A stretch of DNA of 28,904 nt. It comes from Bacteroidales bacterium UBA1757 (lineage in GTDB: Bacteria; Bacteroidota; Bacteroidia; Bacteroidales; UBA1402). A program made the position numbers and the translations under genes. Under the pieces are notes generated by a model. The model was not told the origin of the DNA, searched no databases, and saw only the letters and a list, made by a program, of their open reading frames with translations. The DNA is taken from assembly GCA_002315625.1 (NCBI GenBank), contig DCHH01000085.1:1-28904 (forward strand). The letters are read 5' to 3'. Shown here in pieces: positions 6,768 through 14,527 of this stretch (position 1 is its first letter; the number at the start of each line of letters is the position of its first letter).

Positions 6768-7645
6768 TGCCCGATTGTGTTATGAAAGAACCTGGCATAT
6801 ACACTCAACGGAAGCACATTGCCACGGCGGTCTGTAAATGACAAATCCCCACGTTCGATATCGTCAGCTGCATACGGGAAATAATTGCGCAGGAGGTTCT
6901 CAGCCACAAGAGGCGAGAAGCCCATGGAATAGAGATTCAGTACGATAAAGCCGCAAGATGGGTCAAGCAGTTGGGCACAGGCATCCATCAGTGGCGCAAT
7001 ACCCTCTTCGAGAACCCATTTCTCACCCTTGGGTCCGCGTCCGTATGCCGGGGGGTCAAGGATGATGCCCTGATATTTTTTGCCGCGACGGGTCTCCCTG
7101 CGCAGATAGACCATTGCATCCTCAACAAGCCAGCGGATATTATCCATTCCCGAGAGCTGCATATTTTCGTTTGCCCAGTTCACTACCTGACGGACGGCAT
7201 CAAGGTGAGTCACATCGGCCCCTGCGCTTTTTGCCGCCAAAGAAGCTCCTCCCGTGTATGCAAAAAGATTCAGCACCGAAGGATTCTCACGCATGTCGGA
7301 AACCGCATCGTAGATAAACCTCCAGTTGTTTTCCTGTTCTGGAAATATTCCGACATGCTTGAAAGAGGTCATCCCCAACCGCATAGTCAGCCTCATTTTC
7401 GAATAATTGAAATCGACGGTCCACTGGTCGGGCATCCCTTTGCTCACAAGCCACTCTCCCCGCTCACTGTTGTCGCCATCACGCTTGAACCAGGCATCGG
7501 AACGGTTCCAGAGAGGCTCCTCGTCGTTCTTTGGCCATACTGCCTGAGGCTCAGGACGACGCAGCACGTACTTGCCGAAACGTTCGAGCTTCTCAAAACC
7601 ACCCGTATCAATCAGTTCATAGTCTTTTCCGAAATCACCGGTCAT
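6764..7645 (-). CDS. Class I SAM-dependent methyltransferase (RlmI/RlmK-like)
   Basis: This 293-aa protein has a Rossmann-like SAM methyltransferase domain. VLNLFAYTGGASLAAKSAGADVTHLD is motif I with the acidic end of strand 2, and GIILDPPAYGRGPKGEKW carries a DPPxYGRG motif near the catalytic site, as in the 23S rRNA cytosine methyltransferases RlmI and RlmK(L). Unlike RlmI there is no N-terminal PUA domain; instead there is a short start (MTGDFGKDYELIDTGGFEKL) seen in Bacteroidota homologues. An rRNA target is likely but not shown. The start at 7645 is preferred over 7687 because the predicted promoter (7665-7695) lies between them. It is divergent from a SpoU-family methyltransferase. Confidence 0.88.
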   Translation of the reverse strand: MTGDFGKDYELIDTGGFEKLERFGKYVLRRPEPQAVWPKNDEEPLWNRSDAWFKRDGDNSERGEWLVSKGMPDQWTVDFNYSKMRLTMRLGMTSFKHVGIFPEQENNWRFIYDAVSDMRENPSVLNLFAYTGGASLAAKSAGADVTHLDAVRQVVNWANENMQLSGMDNIRWLVEDAMVYLRRETRRGKKYQGIILDPPAYGRGPKGEKWVLEEGIAPLMDACAQLLDPSCGFIVLNLYSMGFSPLVAENLLRNYFPYAADDIERGDLSFTDRRGNVLPLSVYARFFHNTIGH

Positions 7646-7664
7646 AACTGTTCTTATTGTTCCG

Positions 7665-7695
7665 CAAAAGTAGTCATGATTTTTCAACCCGCAAA
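7665..7695 (-). promoter_or_regulatory. Promoter of the RlmI-like methyltransferase
   Basis: On the minus strand TTTG (7695-7692), exactly 19 nt, and TACTTTTG (7672-7665) match the consensus at both boxes. It places transcription start just upstream of the ATG at 7645. Confidence 0.78.
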
Positions 7696-7710
7696 GTCAG
7701 TAAAAAAATG

Positions 7711-7718
7711 TACTTTTG
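7711..7718 (+). promoter_or_regulatory. -7 box of the SpoU methyltransferase gene
   Basis: TACTTTTG matches the -7 consensus 24 nt before the ATG at 7742. No good -33 TTG is seen at the expected distance. It lies 16 bp from the outer box of the oppositely oriented promoter, so the two methyltransferase genes may influence each other's transcription. Confidence 0.5.
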
Positions 7719-7741
7719 CGGTCAAATGTCCTCAACTGACC

Positions 7742-8539
7742 ATGGAGAAGATTACAAGCTTACAGAACCCGCGAATCAAGAACCTCATACGTCTTCAGGC
7801 CAAGGCCCGTGAGCGTAGGGAGGAGCAACTAGTTGTGGTTGAGGGTGCAAGGGAGATATTCATTGCCCTTAACAACGGCTACCAGCCCGAATCGCTGTTC
7901 ATCTGCCCGGAACTGTTCGCCAAGACCGACTACCCTGAAATAGCCCGTCGCATCCCCGAGCGTGTTCAGACCGAGCTGTCTCGCGACCTGTTTTCAAAGA
8001 TAGCCTATCGCGAAGCTTCCGACGGAGTAATCGCCTTGCTTCGCCCAAAGGGGCATACCCTTCAGGAACTCCACCTTTCAGACAATCCATTTCTGATTGT
8101 GCTGGAGGCCGTCGAGAAGCCCGGCAACTTAGGGGCCATCCTTCGTACCGCCGATGCCGCCAAAGCCGATGCCGTGATTGTCTGCGACCCTGCCACCGAC
8201 ATCTACAATCCCAACGTGGTACGTTCCAGCATAGGATGCCTGTTTTCGGTTCCACTGGCAGTCTGCACCTCCGAGGAGGCTTGGAACTGGATGAAACAGC
8301 AAGGCATCCGGATGTATGCCGCCGAACTACAGGCCTCCAACTGGTATCACGAAAACGACTACACCCACCCTTCGGCAGTGATTATGGGAACAGAGGCCGA
8401 CGGACTGAGCCCCTTCTGGCTGACACATGCCGATGCCCGCATAAAGATTCCCATGCGCGGACTTATTGATTCACTGAATGTTTCCGTATCGACCGCTGTC
8501 CTGACTTTCGAGGCTATGCGTCAACGCAATTTCAAGTGA
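7742..8539 (+). CDS. SpoU/TrmH-family RNA 2'-O-methyltransferase
   Basis: This 265-aa protein is a SPOUT-class (trefoil-knot) methyltransferase of the SpoU/TrmH family, which 2'-O-methylates ribose in rRNA or tRNA. The N-terminal substrate-binding domain begins EKITSLQNPRIKNLIRLQ and contains VVEGAREI. The three SpoU motifs follow: EAVEKPGNLGAILRTADAA (motif 1, with the conserved Asn and Arg), VIMGTEADGLS (motif 2) and IPMRGLIDSLNVSVSTAV (motif 3). The reading frame is open upstream to 6971, but that part is antisense to the neighbouring methyltransferase; the ATG at 7742 gives the standard N-terminus. The stop codon is one base from the TTG start of the DUF4294 gene. The RNA target is unknown. 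Confidence 0.93.
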   Translation: MEKITSLQNPRIKNLIRLQAKARERREEQLVVVEGAREIFIALNNGYQPESLFICPELFAKTDYPEIARRIPERVQTELSRDLFSKIAYREASDGVIALLRPKGHTLQELHLSDNPFLIVLEAVEKPGNLGAILRTADAAKADAVIVCDPATDIYNPNVVRSSIGCLFSVPLAVCTSEEAWNWMKQQGIRMYAAELQASNWYHENDYTHPSAVIMGTEADGLSPFWLTHADARIKIPMRGLIDSLNVSVSTAVLTFEAMRQRNFK

Positions 8540-8540
8540 C

Positions 8541-9176
8541 TTGAAAACCGGCCGGTACATATTGTCATTATTGCTTCTATCCTCAATTTCAGGATTTTAC
8601 TGCCCTGACACGGTAGCACAGACAGCAAGCAGGCAAATAGGGGATGCCGCACTTCCCGAGTTCAGCCAGCGGCCCGCCCACATTGAGCATGGCGACACGC
8701 TTCCCATTGTTGCCCTCAAACCTTATTATATATACGGGCCGACCAAATTCAAAAGCAAGCAGGACTTGCGCCGCTACCAGAGAATGGTCAACGACGTCAA
8801 GTACTGCCTTCCTTTGGCCAAACTTGCAGCCACCACCATGGTAGAGACTACCGAATATATGCTGAAGTATATACCGGATGAAAAAGAGCGGGAGAAACAC
8901 CTCCGCCGCATGGAACGTGAACTCGTAAAGGAATACGAACCCGTCCTGCGCAAAATGACCTATAGCCGTGGCAAAGTTCTTATCAAACTGATAGTCCGCG
9001 AATGTGATTCCTCCCCATACGAGATTATCCGCGCCTATTTGGGAAATTTCGCGGCAGGCTTCTGGCAGGGTGTAGCCAAACTTTTCACCGCCGACCTGAA
9101 GGTTTCCTACGACCCGGAAGGGGAAGACCGACTGATGGAAATGATAGCCATCAAGGTCGAGCAAGGGGAATTATAG
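8541..9176 (+). CDS. DUF4294-family exported protein
   Basis: This 211-aa protein belongs, by recognition, to the Bacteroidota-specific DUF4294 group of unknown function. It has a signal peptide (MKTGRYILSLLLLSSISGF), then YYIYGPTKFKSKQDLRRYQR near residue 62 and a basic, helical middle (EREKHLRRMERELVKEYEP). The start codon is TTG at 8541, one base after the SpoU gene stop. The next in-frame Met is around residue 82, inside the conserved part, and the TTG start alone gives the signal peptide, so I accept it. Tight spacing implies translational coupling to the methyltransferase. Its last six bases overlap the end of the convergent membrane-protein gene. Confidence 0.82.
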   Translation: MKTGRYILSLLLLSSISGFYCPDTVAQTASRQIGDAALPEFSQRPAHIEHGDTLPIVALKPYYIYGPTKFKSKQDLRRYQRMVNDVKYCLPLAKLAATTMVETTEYMLKYIPDEKEREKHLRRMERELVKEYEPVLRKMTYSRGKVLIKLIVRECDSSPYEIIRAYLGNFAAGFWQGVAKLFTADLKVSYDPEGEDRLMEMIAIKVEQGEL

Positions 9177-10199
9177 CGGCAGCTGAGAAATGAATGAAGT
9201 GAGAAGGGCTGCCACAAAAACAACGAACAGAATCCGTGTAAAGAGTGTGTCCCGTTCAAAATAAAGCTGTCCGGCCGACACGCTGAAAGGCACCAATGAC
9301 AGCCAGAGAAGTTGCATGGAATAGACAGGATAACAAACCATCAACAGCATCAGGCACCACCAGATGAAATGTAACAGTATTGTGTAGTTTTTCACACTGC
9401 GCCTTCTCCCCTCTTTTCTAAAGAACAAAAAGAAAGCAGTCAAAGCCACCAGCACATACATGCCCAGTCCAATCTGCCACCAGATGACATCAGAGAACAG
9501 CCCTGTCAGCCGAGAAAAACCGTCCGTTGTAAACCCGTTCAGCAGCTGGTCAGAAAACTCCACAATAAGCGAGGTCTTGTCCATCAGGAACAGAATGCTC
9601 CAGACCATCCATGCCACCAAGGCTATTCCAGCAACTGAAGAAAGGAATCGCGAGAGGTTTAGTTTGTTGACGATATTGTAGATAATCCACAAAACGGGAA
9701 TCATCCAAAGCAGCGGCGGAACCAGGAGCGAAGCCACCGAAATCAGCAGGAATACATTGAATGTCTGAGTATTACAATCATTGGCCTGATAGCAGTCAAA
9801 CAACTGACGGCAAGCCGACATACATAGAAGTGAAGCCAGTGCGGCCGACAGCTGAAAATAGAGTGGAACAAAGCACGCTAATGGAAGAAGGAAGAATACA
9901 AGGGGAAAATTACAGAGACTGGTCGTCAATGCATAGTGCTCAACGGTCTGGTTCAACAGAATCAGAATGACGGCGACCAGCACTACCTGTATTACACTCA
10001 TCCACACAGGATATTTCAGCAATGGCACCAGATAGCGTGTGAACGGGTTAAGAGCCATAGCTTGACCATTATTCGGGTTCATAAGCCAGTTCCCGTCAGG
10101 AGCATCTGCACAACAGACGAAAACCATTCCGGCAACCCACAAGCAACCTGCAACACCCCACAACAGGGTACTGGTCCACAGGTTTCTTGTCGCAAACAT
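9171..10199 (-). CDS. Polytopic membrane protein of unknown function
   Basis: This 342-aa protein is almost entirely hydrophobic, with roughly eight to ten predicted membrane helices. Examples are LWGVAGCLWVAGMVFVCC at the N-terminus, VIQVVLVAVILILL near residue 70, LGMYVLVALTAFFLFF near residue 250 and ILFVVFVAALLTSF at the C-terminus. A short basic loop (RKEGRRRSVK) is probably cytoplasmic. No transporter or enzyme motif is recognised. It begins 17 nt after the purD stop, so it is co-transcribed with purD. A functional link to purine synthesis is not implied by anything in the sequence. Its 3' end overlaps the DUF4294 gene tail by six bases. Confidence 0.82.
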   Translation of the reverse strand: MFATRNLWTSTLLWGVAGCLWVAGMVFVCCADAPDGNWLMNPNNGQAMALNPFTRYLVPLLKYPVWMSVIQVVLVAVILILLNQTVEHYALTTSLCNFPLVFFLLPLACFVPLYFQLSAALASLLCMSACRQLFDCYQANDCNTQTFNVFLLISVASLLVPPLLWMIPVLWIIYNIVNKLNLSRFLSSVAGIALVAWMVWSILFLMDKTSLIVEFSDQLLNGFTTDGFSRLTGLFSDVIWWQIGLGMYVLVALTAFFLFFRKEGRRRSVKNYTILLHFIWWCLMLLMVCYPVYSMQLLWLSLVPFSVSAGQLYFERDTLFTRILFVVFVAALLTSFISQLPL

Positions 10200-10216
10200 T
10201 GTTGAAAATAACTGAA

Positions 10217-11479
10217 TTACAGGTCGAAGCCGATATCGGACCTATAGTAGCACTTATCGAAATGAATCTTGGCAGCATTCCCGAAAGACCGCTTCAAAGC
10301 CGACTCCTTATTGTCACCATACGAACTGACTGCCAATACACGGCCCCCGTTGGTTACAATCGAGCCGTCTTCTGAGAACTTTGTTCCTGCATGGAAAACT
10401 ATGCTGTCGGAGACATTCTCAAGTCCTGTGATTTTCTTACCTTTCTCGTAATGTTCAGGATATCCGCCGGATACCATCATCACTGTAACGGCTGAACGGG
10501 TATCAAATTCAACTTGCCGTGTATCAAGCCGCCCTTCAGCCACACCCTCAAACAGGTCAACGATATCACTCTTGAGCCGTAGCATCACAACTTCCGTCTC
10601 AGGGTCGCCCATCCGGCAGTTGTACTCAATGACGTAAGGCTCCATATTGACTTCGATAAGGCCAAAGAAAATAAATCCCTTATAATCAATATTCTCCGCA
10701 GCCAATCCATCAATGGTAGGACGAATAATCCTTTCCTCCACCTTTTTCAGAAAAGCACCTTGTGCAAACGGAACGGGAGAGACGGCACCCATTCCTCCAG
10801 TATTCAGTCCTGTATTGCCTTCACCCACACGCTTGTAGTCCTTTGCCTCCGGAAGAATCTTGTAGTGTTTTCCATCAGTCATCACAAAGACACTGCACTC
10901 AATACCAGAGAGGAATTCCTCAAGGAGTACAGTCTTACTGGCCGCACCGAACTTGCCGTCAAGCATGTTCTTAAGTTCAGCCTCAGCCTCAGCGAGATTA
11001 TCAATAATGAGTACCCCCTTGCCGGCAGCCAGACCGTCAGCCTTCAATACGTATGGTGCCTTCAGTTGTCCGAGAAATGCCAGTCCTTCATCAAGATTAT
11101 CGGCAGTTACGCTGAAATAGCGGGCAGTCGGGATATTGTGGCGCAGCATGAAAGCCTTCGAAAAATCCTTGCTTCCCTCCAACCGTGCGCCGCTTGCCGA
11201 CGGGCCTATCACCTTCAGGGATATATCATCTGCAAAATAGTCGGCGACTCCGTTCACCAGCGGGTCTTCCGGCCCGACCACAAGCATATCAATGGAATAA
11301 TCCTTCACAGCCTGACGTATGGCGGTAAAATCGTTCACCCCAATCGGAAGCAATGTGCCGACATTGGCCATTCCGGCATTTCCAGGAGCAATATAAAGAT
11401 GTTCAACCTTCTGACTCTGAGCTATTTTCCAAGCCATTGCGTGCTCTCTGCCGCCGCTTCCAAGCAAAAGAATATTCAT
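10217..11479 (-). CDS. purD: Phosphoribosylamine-glycine ligase (GAR synthetase)
   Basis: PurD joins 5-phosphoribosylamine and glycine using ATP, the second step of de novo purine synthesis. The 420-aa length is normal. The N-terminal MNILLLGSGGREHAMAWKIA is the PurD signature. The ATP-grasp core is visible as YVLKADGLAAGKGVLI near residue 140, NTGGMGAVSPVPFA near residue 225 and EYNCRMGDPETEVVM near residue 285, which holds the metal- and ATP-binding residues. It is the first gene of a unit with the downstream membrane protein, and is divergent from pepT with closely packed promoters between them. Confidence 0.97.
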   Translation of the reverse strand: MNILLLGSGGREHAMAWKIAQSQKVEHLYIAPGNAGMANVGTLLPIGVNDFTAIRQAVKDYSIDMLVVGPEDPLVNGVADYFADDISLKVIGPSASGARLEGSKDFSKAFMLRHNIPTARYFSVTADNLDEGLAFLGQLKAPYVLKADGLAAGKGVLIIDNLAEAEAELKNMLDGKFGAASKTVLLEEFLSGIECSVFVMTDGKHYKILPEAKDYKRVGEGNTGLNTGGMGAVSPVPFAQGAFLKKVEERIIRPTIDGLAAENIDYKGFIFFGLIEVNMEPYVIEYNCRMGDPETEVVMLRLKSDIVDLFEGVAEGRLDTRQVEFDTRSAVTVMMVSGGYPEHYEKGKKITGLENVSDSIVFHAGTKFSEDGSIVTNGGRVLAVSSYGDNKESALKRSFGNAAKIHFDKCYYRSDIGFDL

Positions 11480-11490
11480 TGTTTTCTCTG

Positions 11491-11524
11491 TTGTTGTTTA
11501 ATAGCGCAAAGATACATAATTTTG
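11491..11524 (+). promoter_or_regulatory. pepT promoter
   Basis: TTG (11494-11496), 20 nt and TAATTTTG (11517-11524) match the consensus, 23 nt before the pepT ATG. The element spans the purD -7 box on the other strand, so polymerase binding at one should interfere with the other. Confidence 0.65.
11507..11514 (-). promoter_or_regulatory. -7 box of purD
   Basis: On the minus strand TATCTTTG matches TAnnTTTG and lies 28 nt before the purD ATG. The -33 box is degenerate (TTTA at the right spacing). It is only two bases from the -7 box of the divergent pepT promoter. Confidence 0.6.
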
Positions 11525-11547
11525 CAGCAATCTAAAGACCTTCCACT

Positions 11548-12762
11548 ATGAATATTACCGACCGCTTTCTGGGCTATACCCAGCACGACACCCAGTCGAA
11601 CGAAGAGACCAACCTCACCCCCAGCACACCGGGACAAATGGCTTTTGCCAATGTACTGGCTGAGGAACTGAAAAAAATAGGGCTTGAGGATGTAGTCCTC
11701 GACGACTACGGCTACCTTATGGCAACTCTTCCTGCCAACACCGACGAAAAGAGGCCCACAATAGGTTTCATTGCCCACATGGACACAAGCCCCGATATGT
11801 GCGGACGCAAAGTGCAGGCCCGGATTGTAAGTAAGTACGACGGAAAAGACATTCCTTTGAACGAAGAATACACCCTGTCCCCGGAACAGTTCCCGGAACT
11901 TCTCGACCACATTGGTGAAGATATCATCGTAACCAACGGCAAGACCCTGCTCGGTGCCGATGACAAGGCCGGTATTGCCGAAATCGTCACTGCGATGGAA
12001 TACCTTCTCGCCCACCCCGAAATCAAGCACGGGAAGATTCGCGTCGGCTTCACCCCCGACGAGGAAATCGGCCAGGGTGCCGACCATTTCAATGTTGAGG
12101 CATTCGGAGCCGATTTTGCCTATACAATGGACGGCGGCGAAAAGGGAGAACTGGAATACGAGAACTTCAATGCTGCAAGTGCCAAGGTGACCATAAAAGG
12201 GCGCAACGTCCACCCGGGCTATGCCAAGCACAAAATGCTGAATGCCTGCCGGGTAGCCTACGAATATGCAAACATGCTGCCGCGCAGTGAGACCCCGGAG
12301 CACACCGAAGGCTACGAAGGATTCTATCACCTCACCTCTGTCAACGGTACAGTCGAAGAGGCCACTCTGAGCTATGTCGTGCGCGACCATGACCGCGACC
12401 GCTTCGAGCGCCGCAAACGCGAGATGGAGCACCTTGCCAACAAAATCAACGCCAACTACGGCGAAGGCACCTGCTCCCTGGTCCTCAAAGACCAATACTA
12501 CAACATGCGCGAGAAAATCGAGCCCGACAACCTGTTCGTCGTCGAACTTGCCAAGGAGGCCATGCGCCAGGTTGGTGTCACTCCCAATGTACGTCCCATC
12601 CGTGGCGGCACGGACGGTGCCCGGCTTTCGTTCATGGGACTTCCCTGCCCCAACATTTTCGCAGGCGGGATGAACATGCACGGCCGCTTCGAATACCTTC
12701 CTATCCCATCTTTGGAAAAGGCGTTTGAGACAGTCCTCAAGATCTGCGAGCTCGCAAAATAA
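11548..12762 (+). CDS. pepT: Peptidase T (tripeptide aminopeptidase)
   Basis: PepT is a cytoplasmic di-zinc M20B aminopeptidase that removes the N-terminal residue of tripeptides. At 404 aa it matches the usual length. Metal and catalytic motifs are in order: IGFIAHMDTSPD (His ligand and catalytic Asp), LLGADDKAGIAE (bridging Asp), TPDEEIGQGADHF (catalytic Glu and ligand Glu), YTMDGGEKGELEYENFN (Asp ligand) and GGMNMHGRFEYLP near the C-terminus (His ligand). It is a single-gene unit between the purD promoter region and the tRNA-Asp promoter. A long open frame on the opposite strand is an artefact of codon use. Confidence 0.97.
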   Translation: MNITDRFLGYTQHDTQSNEETNLTPSTPGQMAFANVLAEELKKIGLEDVVLDDYGYLMATLPANTDEKRPTIGFIAHMDTSPDMCGRKVQARIVSKYDGKDIPLNEEYTLSPEQFPELLDHIGEDIIVTNGKTLLGADDKAGIAEIVTAMEYLLAHPEIKHGKIRVGFTPDEEIGQGADHFNVEAFGADFAYTMDGGEKGELEYENFNAASAKVTIKGRNVHPGYAKHKMLNACRVAYEYANMLPRSETPEHTEGYEGFYHLTSVNGTVEEATLSYVVRDHDRDRFERRKREMEHLANKINANYGEGTCSLVLKDQYYNMREKIEPDNLFVVELAKEAMRQVGVTPNVRPIRGGTDGARLSFMGLPCPNIFAGGMNMHGRFEYLPIPSLEKAFETVLKICELAK

Positions 12763-12814
12763 CCCGTAACCGAGGTACTACAATCTTTTTTTTGAAAAAA
12801 AATTCGCATAGCGC

Positions 12815-12844
12815 TTGCACTTTCAAAAAAGTGCTGTATCTTTG
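12815..12844 (+). promoter_or_regulatory. tRNA-Asp promoter with an inverted repeat in its spacer
   Basis: TTG (12815-12817), exactly 19 nt and TATCTTTG (12837-12844) are a full consensus match. The spacer holds a perfect 7-bp inverted repeat, gcacttt (12817-12823) and aaagtgc (12828-12834), overlapping the last base of the -33 box. The transcribed leader before the tRNA can fold by pairing cccgcaa (12847-12853) with ttgcggg (12876-12882). Confidence 0.8.
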
Positions 12845-12889
12845 CACCCGCAATCGAGAAGGAAACGCTTCAAGGTTGCGGGACATTTT

Positions 12890-12963
12890 GGTGCGTTAGT
12901 TCAGTTGGTTAGAATATCTGCCTGTCACGCAGGGGGTCACGAGTTCGAGTCTCGTACGCACCG
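12890..12963 (+). tRNA. tRNA-Asp (anticodon GTC)
   Basis: The full cloverleaf folds by eye. The acceptor stem is GGTGCGT/ACGCACC with discriminator G, the D stem is GTTC/GAAT and the anticodon stem is TCTGC/GCAGG with loop CTGTCAC. The variable loop has 5 nt, and the T stem is ACGAG/CTCGT with the TTCGAGT loop. The anticodon GTC reads Asp codons GAC and GAT. The 3' CCA is not encoded. Promoter and terminator flank it closely, so it is a single-tRNA unit. Confidence 0.97.
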
Positions 12964-12964
12964 C

Positions 12965-12995
12965 AAAAACACTCATCCAACGTGAGTGTTTTTTT
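12965..12995 (+). terminator. Intrinsic terminator after tRNA-Asp
   Basis: The arms aaaaacactca (12965-12975) and tgagtgttttt (12983-12993) form an 11-bp stem with a 7-nt loop, ending in a run of seven Ts (12989-12995). It should end the tRNA transcript before metK. Confidence 0.9.
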
Positions 12996-13103
12996 GTGGA
13001 AGGATTTGAACGCTTGCAACCACGTAAAAAAATTGCTAAAGAACTCTTGCAATCTTTCTTCCCTTCCCCATACATAATTCATTTTCAACAAATTAAATTT
13101 GTT

Positions 13104-14411
13104 ATGGGATACTTATTTTCTTCAGAATCAGTTTCAGAAGGCCACCCCGACAAGGTAGCCGACCAGATTTCCGACACTCTTGCCGACAACTTTCTTGCCT
13201 ACGACCCGACATCCAAAATCGCCTGCGAGACCATGGTGACAACCGGACAGGTCTTTTTGGTGGGTGAGGTCAAATCAAAGACCTACGTCGATGTACAGGA
13301 TGTGGCCCGCCAGGTAATAAACCGTATCGGCTACACAAAGAGCGAATATCAGTTCGACGGCAATTCCTGCGGTGTGCTCTCGGCAATCCACGAGCAGTCC
13401 GACGACATCAACCGCGGTGTCGATGGCAAAGCAAAGGCCGACCCGATGAACCAGGGTGCCGGCGACCAGGGAATGATGTTCGGCTATGCCTGCAACGAGA
13501 CCTCCAACTACATGCCTCTTCCTATCGAGATGGCCCATGTCCTCGTAAAAAAACTGGCCGACATCCGCAAGGAAGGCAAAGTAATGACCTACCTCCGTCC
13601 CGACTCCAAGTCACAGGTGACAATCCGTTACAACGACAAAGGCGAAGCTGAGGCCATTGACACCATTGTCATTTCCACCCAGCACGACGAGTTTATCACA
13701 CCGTCGGCAAGTCTCAGCCAGGGACAGGCCGACGAGGCTATGGTCAACACCATCCGCAACGATGTGCAGCAGTATCTTCTCCCAGCAGTATTGGCCGACA
13801 ATGATGTTGACTCCAATATCAAGAGGCTTCTTTCCGCCTCTCACGATTTCAGGCTCCTGATCAACCCGACCGGCAAGTTCGTTATCGGCGGCCCCCACGG
13901 CGACAGCGGTCTGACCGGCCGTAAAATCATCGTTGACACCTACGGCGGGCGTTGCGCCCACGGAGGTGGAGCCTTCTCGGGAAAGGATCCGTCGAAGGTT
14001 GACCGTTCGGCAGCTTACGCAACCCGCCATATTGCCAAGAATCTTGTGGCAGCCGGGGTTTCAGACGAAATCCAGATTCAGGTGGCATACGCTATCGGCG
14101 TAGCCAGGCCTGTCAGTATATGCGTGAACACTTTCGGAAAGTCACACGTCAAAATGAGCGACAGTGAGATAGCCGAAAAAATCGGTGACATTTTCGACAT
14201 GCGTCCAAAGGCCATCGAGGAGCGCCTGCAGTTGCGCAAGCCGATTTATGCCGAAACCGCTTCGTACGGTCATTTCGGACGCAAGCCTCAAAAGATGACC
14301 AAGCATTTCACTTCCCGCTATGAGGGGAATAAAGACATCGAAGTCGAGCTCTTCACATGGGAAAAACTCGACTACATCGACAAAGTGAAGTCCGCCTTCA
14401 ATCTGAAATAA
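13104..14411 (+). CDS. metK: S-adenosylmethionine synthase
   Basis: MetK makes S-adenosylmethionine from methionine and ATP, the methyl donor for the several methyltransferases encoded nearby. The 435-aa product starts at MGYLFSSESVSEGHPDKVAD, which holds the ATP-binding His and Asp. Family signatures GAGDQGMMFGYA (near residue 120) and GGGAFSGKDPSKVDRSAAYA (near residue 295) are intact. The frame is open upstream to a GTG at 12996, but that extension is not conserved in type and overlaps the tRNA terminator. No SAM riboswitch was recognised in the 108-nt leader. A TAAATTTG box at 13093-13100 lies only 3 nt before the ATG and has no -33 partner, so the promoter is uncertain. Confidence 0.97.
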   Translation: MGYLFSSESVSEGHPDKVADQISDTLADNFLAYDPTSKIACETMVTTGQVFLVGEVKSKTYVDVQDVARQVINRIGYTKSEYQFDGNSCGVLSAIHEQSDDINRGVDGKAKADPMNQGAGDQGMMFGYACNETSNYMPLPIEMAHVLVKKLADIRKEGKVMTYLRPDSKSQVTIRYNDKGEAEAIDTIVISTQHDEFITPSASLSQGQADEAMVNTIRNDVQQYLLPAVLADNDVDSNIKRLLSASHDFRLLINPTGKFVIGGPHGDSGLTGRKIIVDTYGGRCAHGGGAFSGKDPSKVDRSAAYATRHIAKNLVAAGVSDEIQIQVAYAIGVARPVSICVNTFGKSHVKMSDSEIAEKIGDIFDMRPKAIEERLQLRKPIYAETASYGHFGRKPQKMTKHFTSRYEGNKDIEVELFTWEKLDYIDKVKSAFNLK

Positions 14412-14471
14412 TACAGACTATTCTACCACCGCGGCCTAACCAGAATAACGACACTGTTCGCAGCTGCGGCC

Positions 14472-14513
14472 GCCCCCCTTTTGGGGGGCCGACCTTCCAC
14501 GGTCGGGGGGGGG
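14472..14513. repeat. Two adjacent G/C-rich hairpins with C6, G6 and G9 runs
   Basis: GCCCCCC (14472-14478), TTTT and GGGGGGC (14483-14489) form a 7-bp stem. The second stem follows at once: ccgacc (14489-14494) and ggtcgg (14501-14506) around ttccac. A run of nine Gs (14505-14513) ends the block. It lies 60 nt after the metK stop. There is no T-run, so it is not a typical intrinsic terminator. It may be an intergenic palindromic repeat, an RNA 3' end structure or a blocking element. Confidence 0.7.
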
Positions 14514-14527
14514 CTAGACAAGGCCTC

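Noticed and set aside
6971..7741. N-terminal extension of the SpoU methyltransferase frame
   Set aside because: The extension is antisense to the RlmI-like gene and crosses both predicted promoters. The ATG at 7742 gives the standard family N-terminus.
11476..12681. 401-codon open frame antisense to pepT
   Set aside because: It is a shadow of pepT codon use: the plus-strand gene has intact M20 metal-binding motifs, while the antisense product has no recognisable domain and covers almost exactly the pepT span.
13093..13100. TAAATTTG as the metK promoter
   Set aside because: It ends 3 nt before the ATG, so transcription would begin inside the gene, and no -33 box is present.
12996..13103. 36-residue N-terminal extension of MetK from a GTG
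   Set aside because: It overlaps the tRNA-Asp terminator tail and lacks conservation of type. MGYLFSSESVSEGHPDK is the normal MetK start.
12996..13103. SAM riboswitch upstream of metK
   Set aside because: I looked for a structured leader and found no recognisable SAM riboswitch core; only the tRNA terminator and A/T-rich sequence are present.
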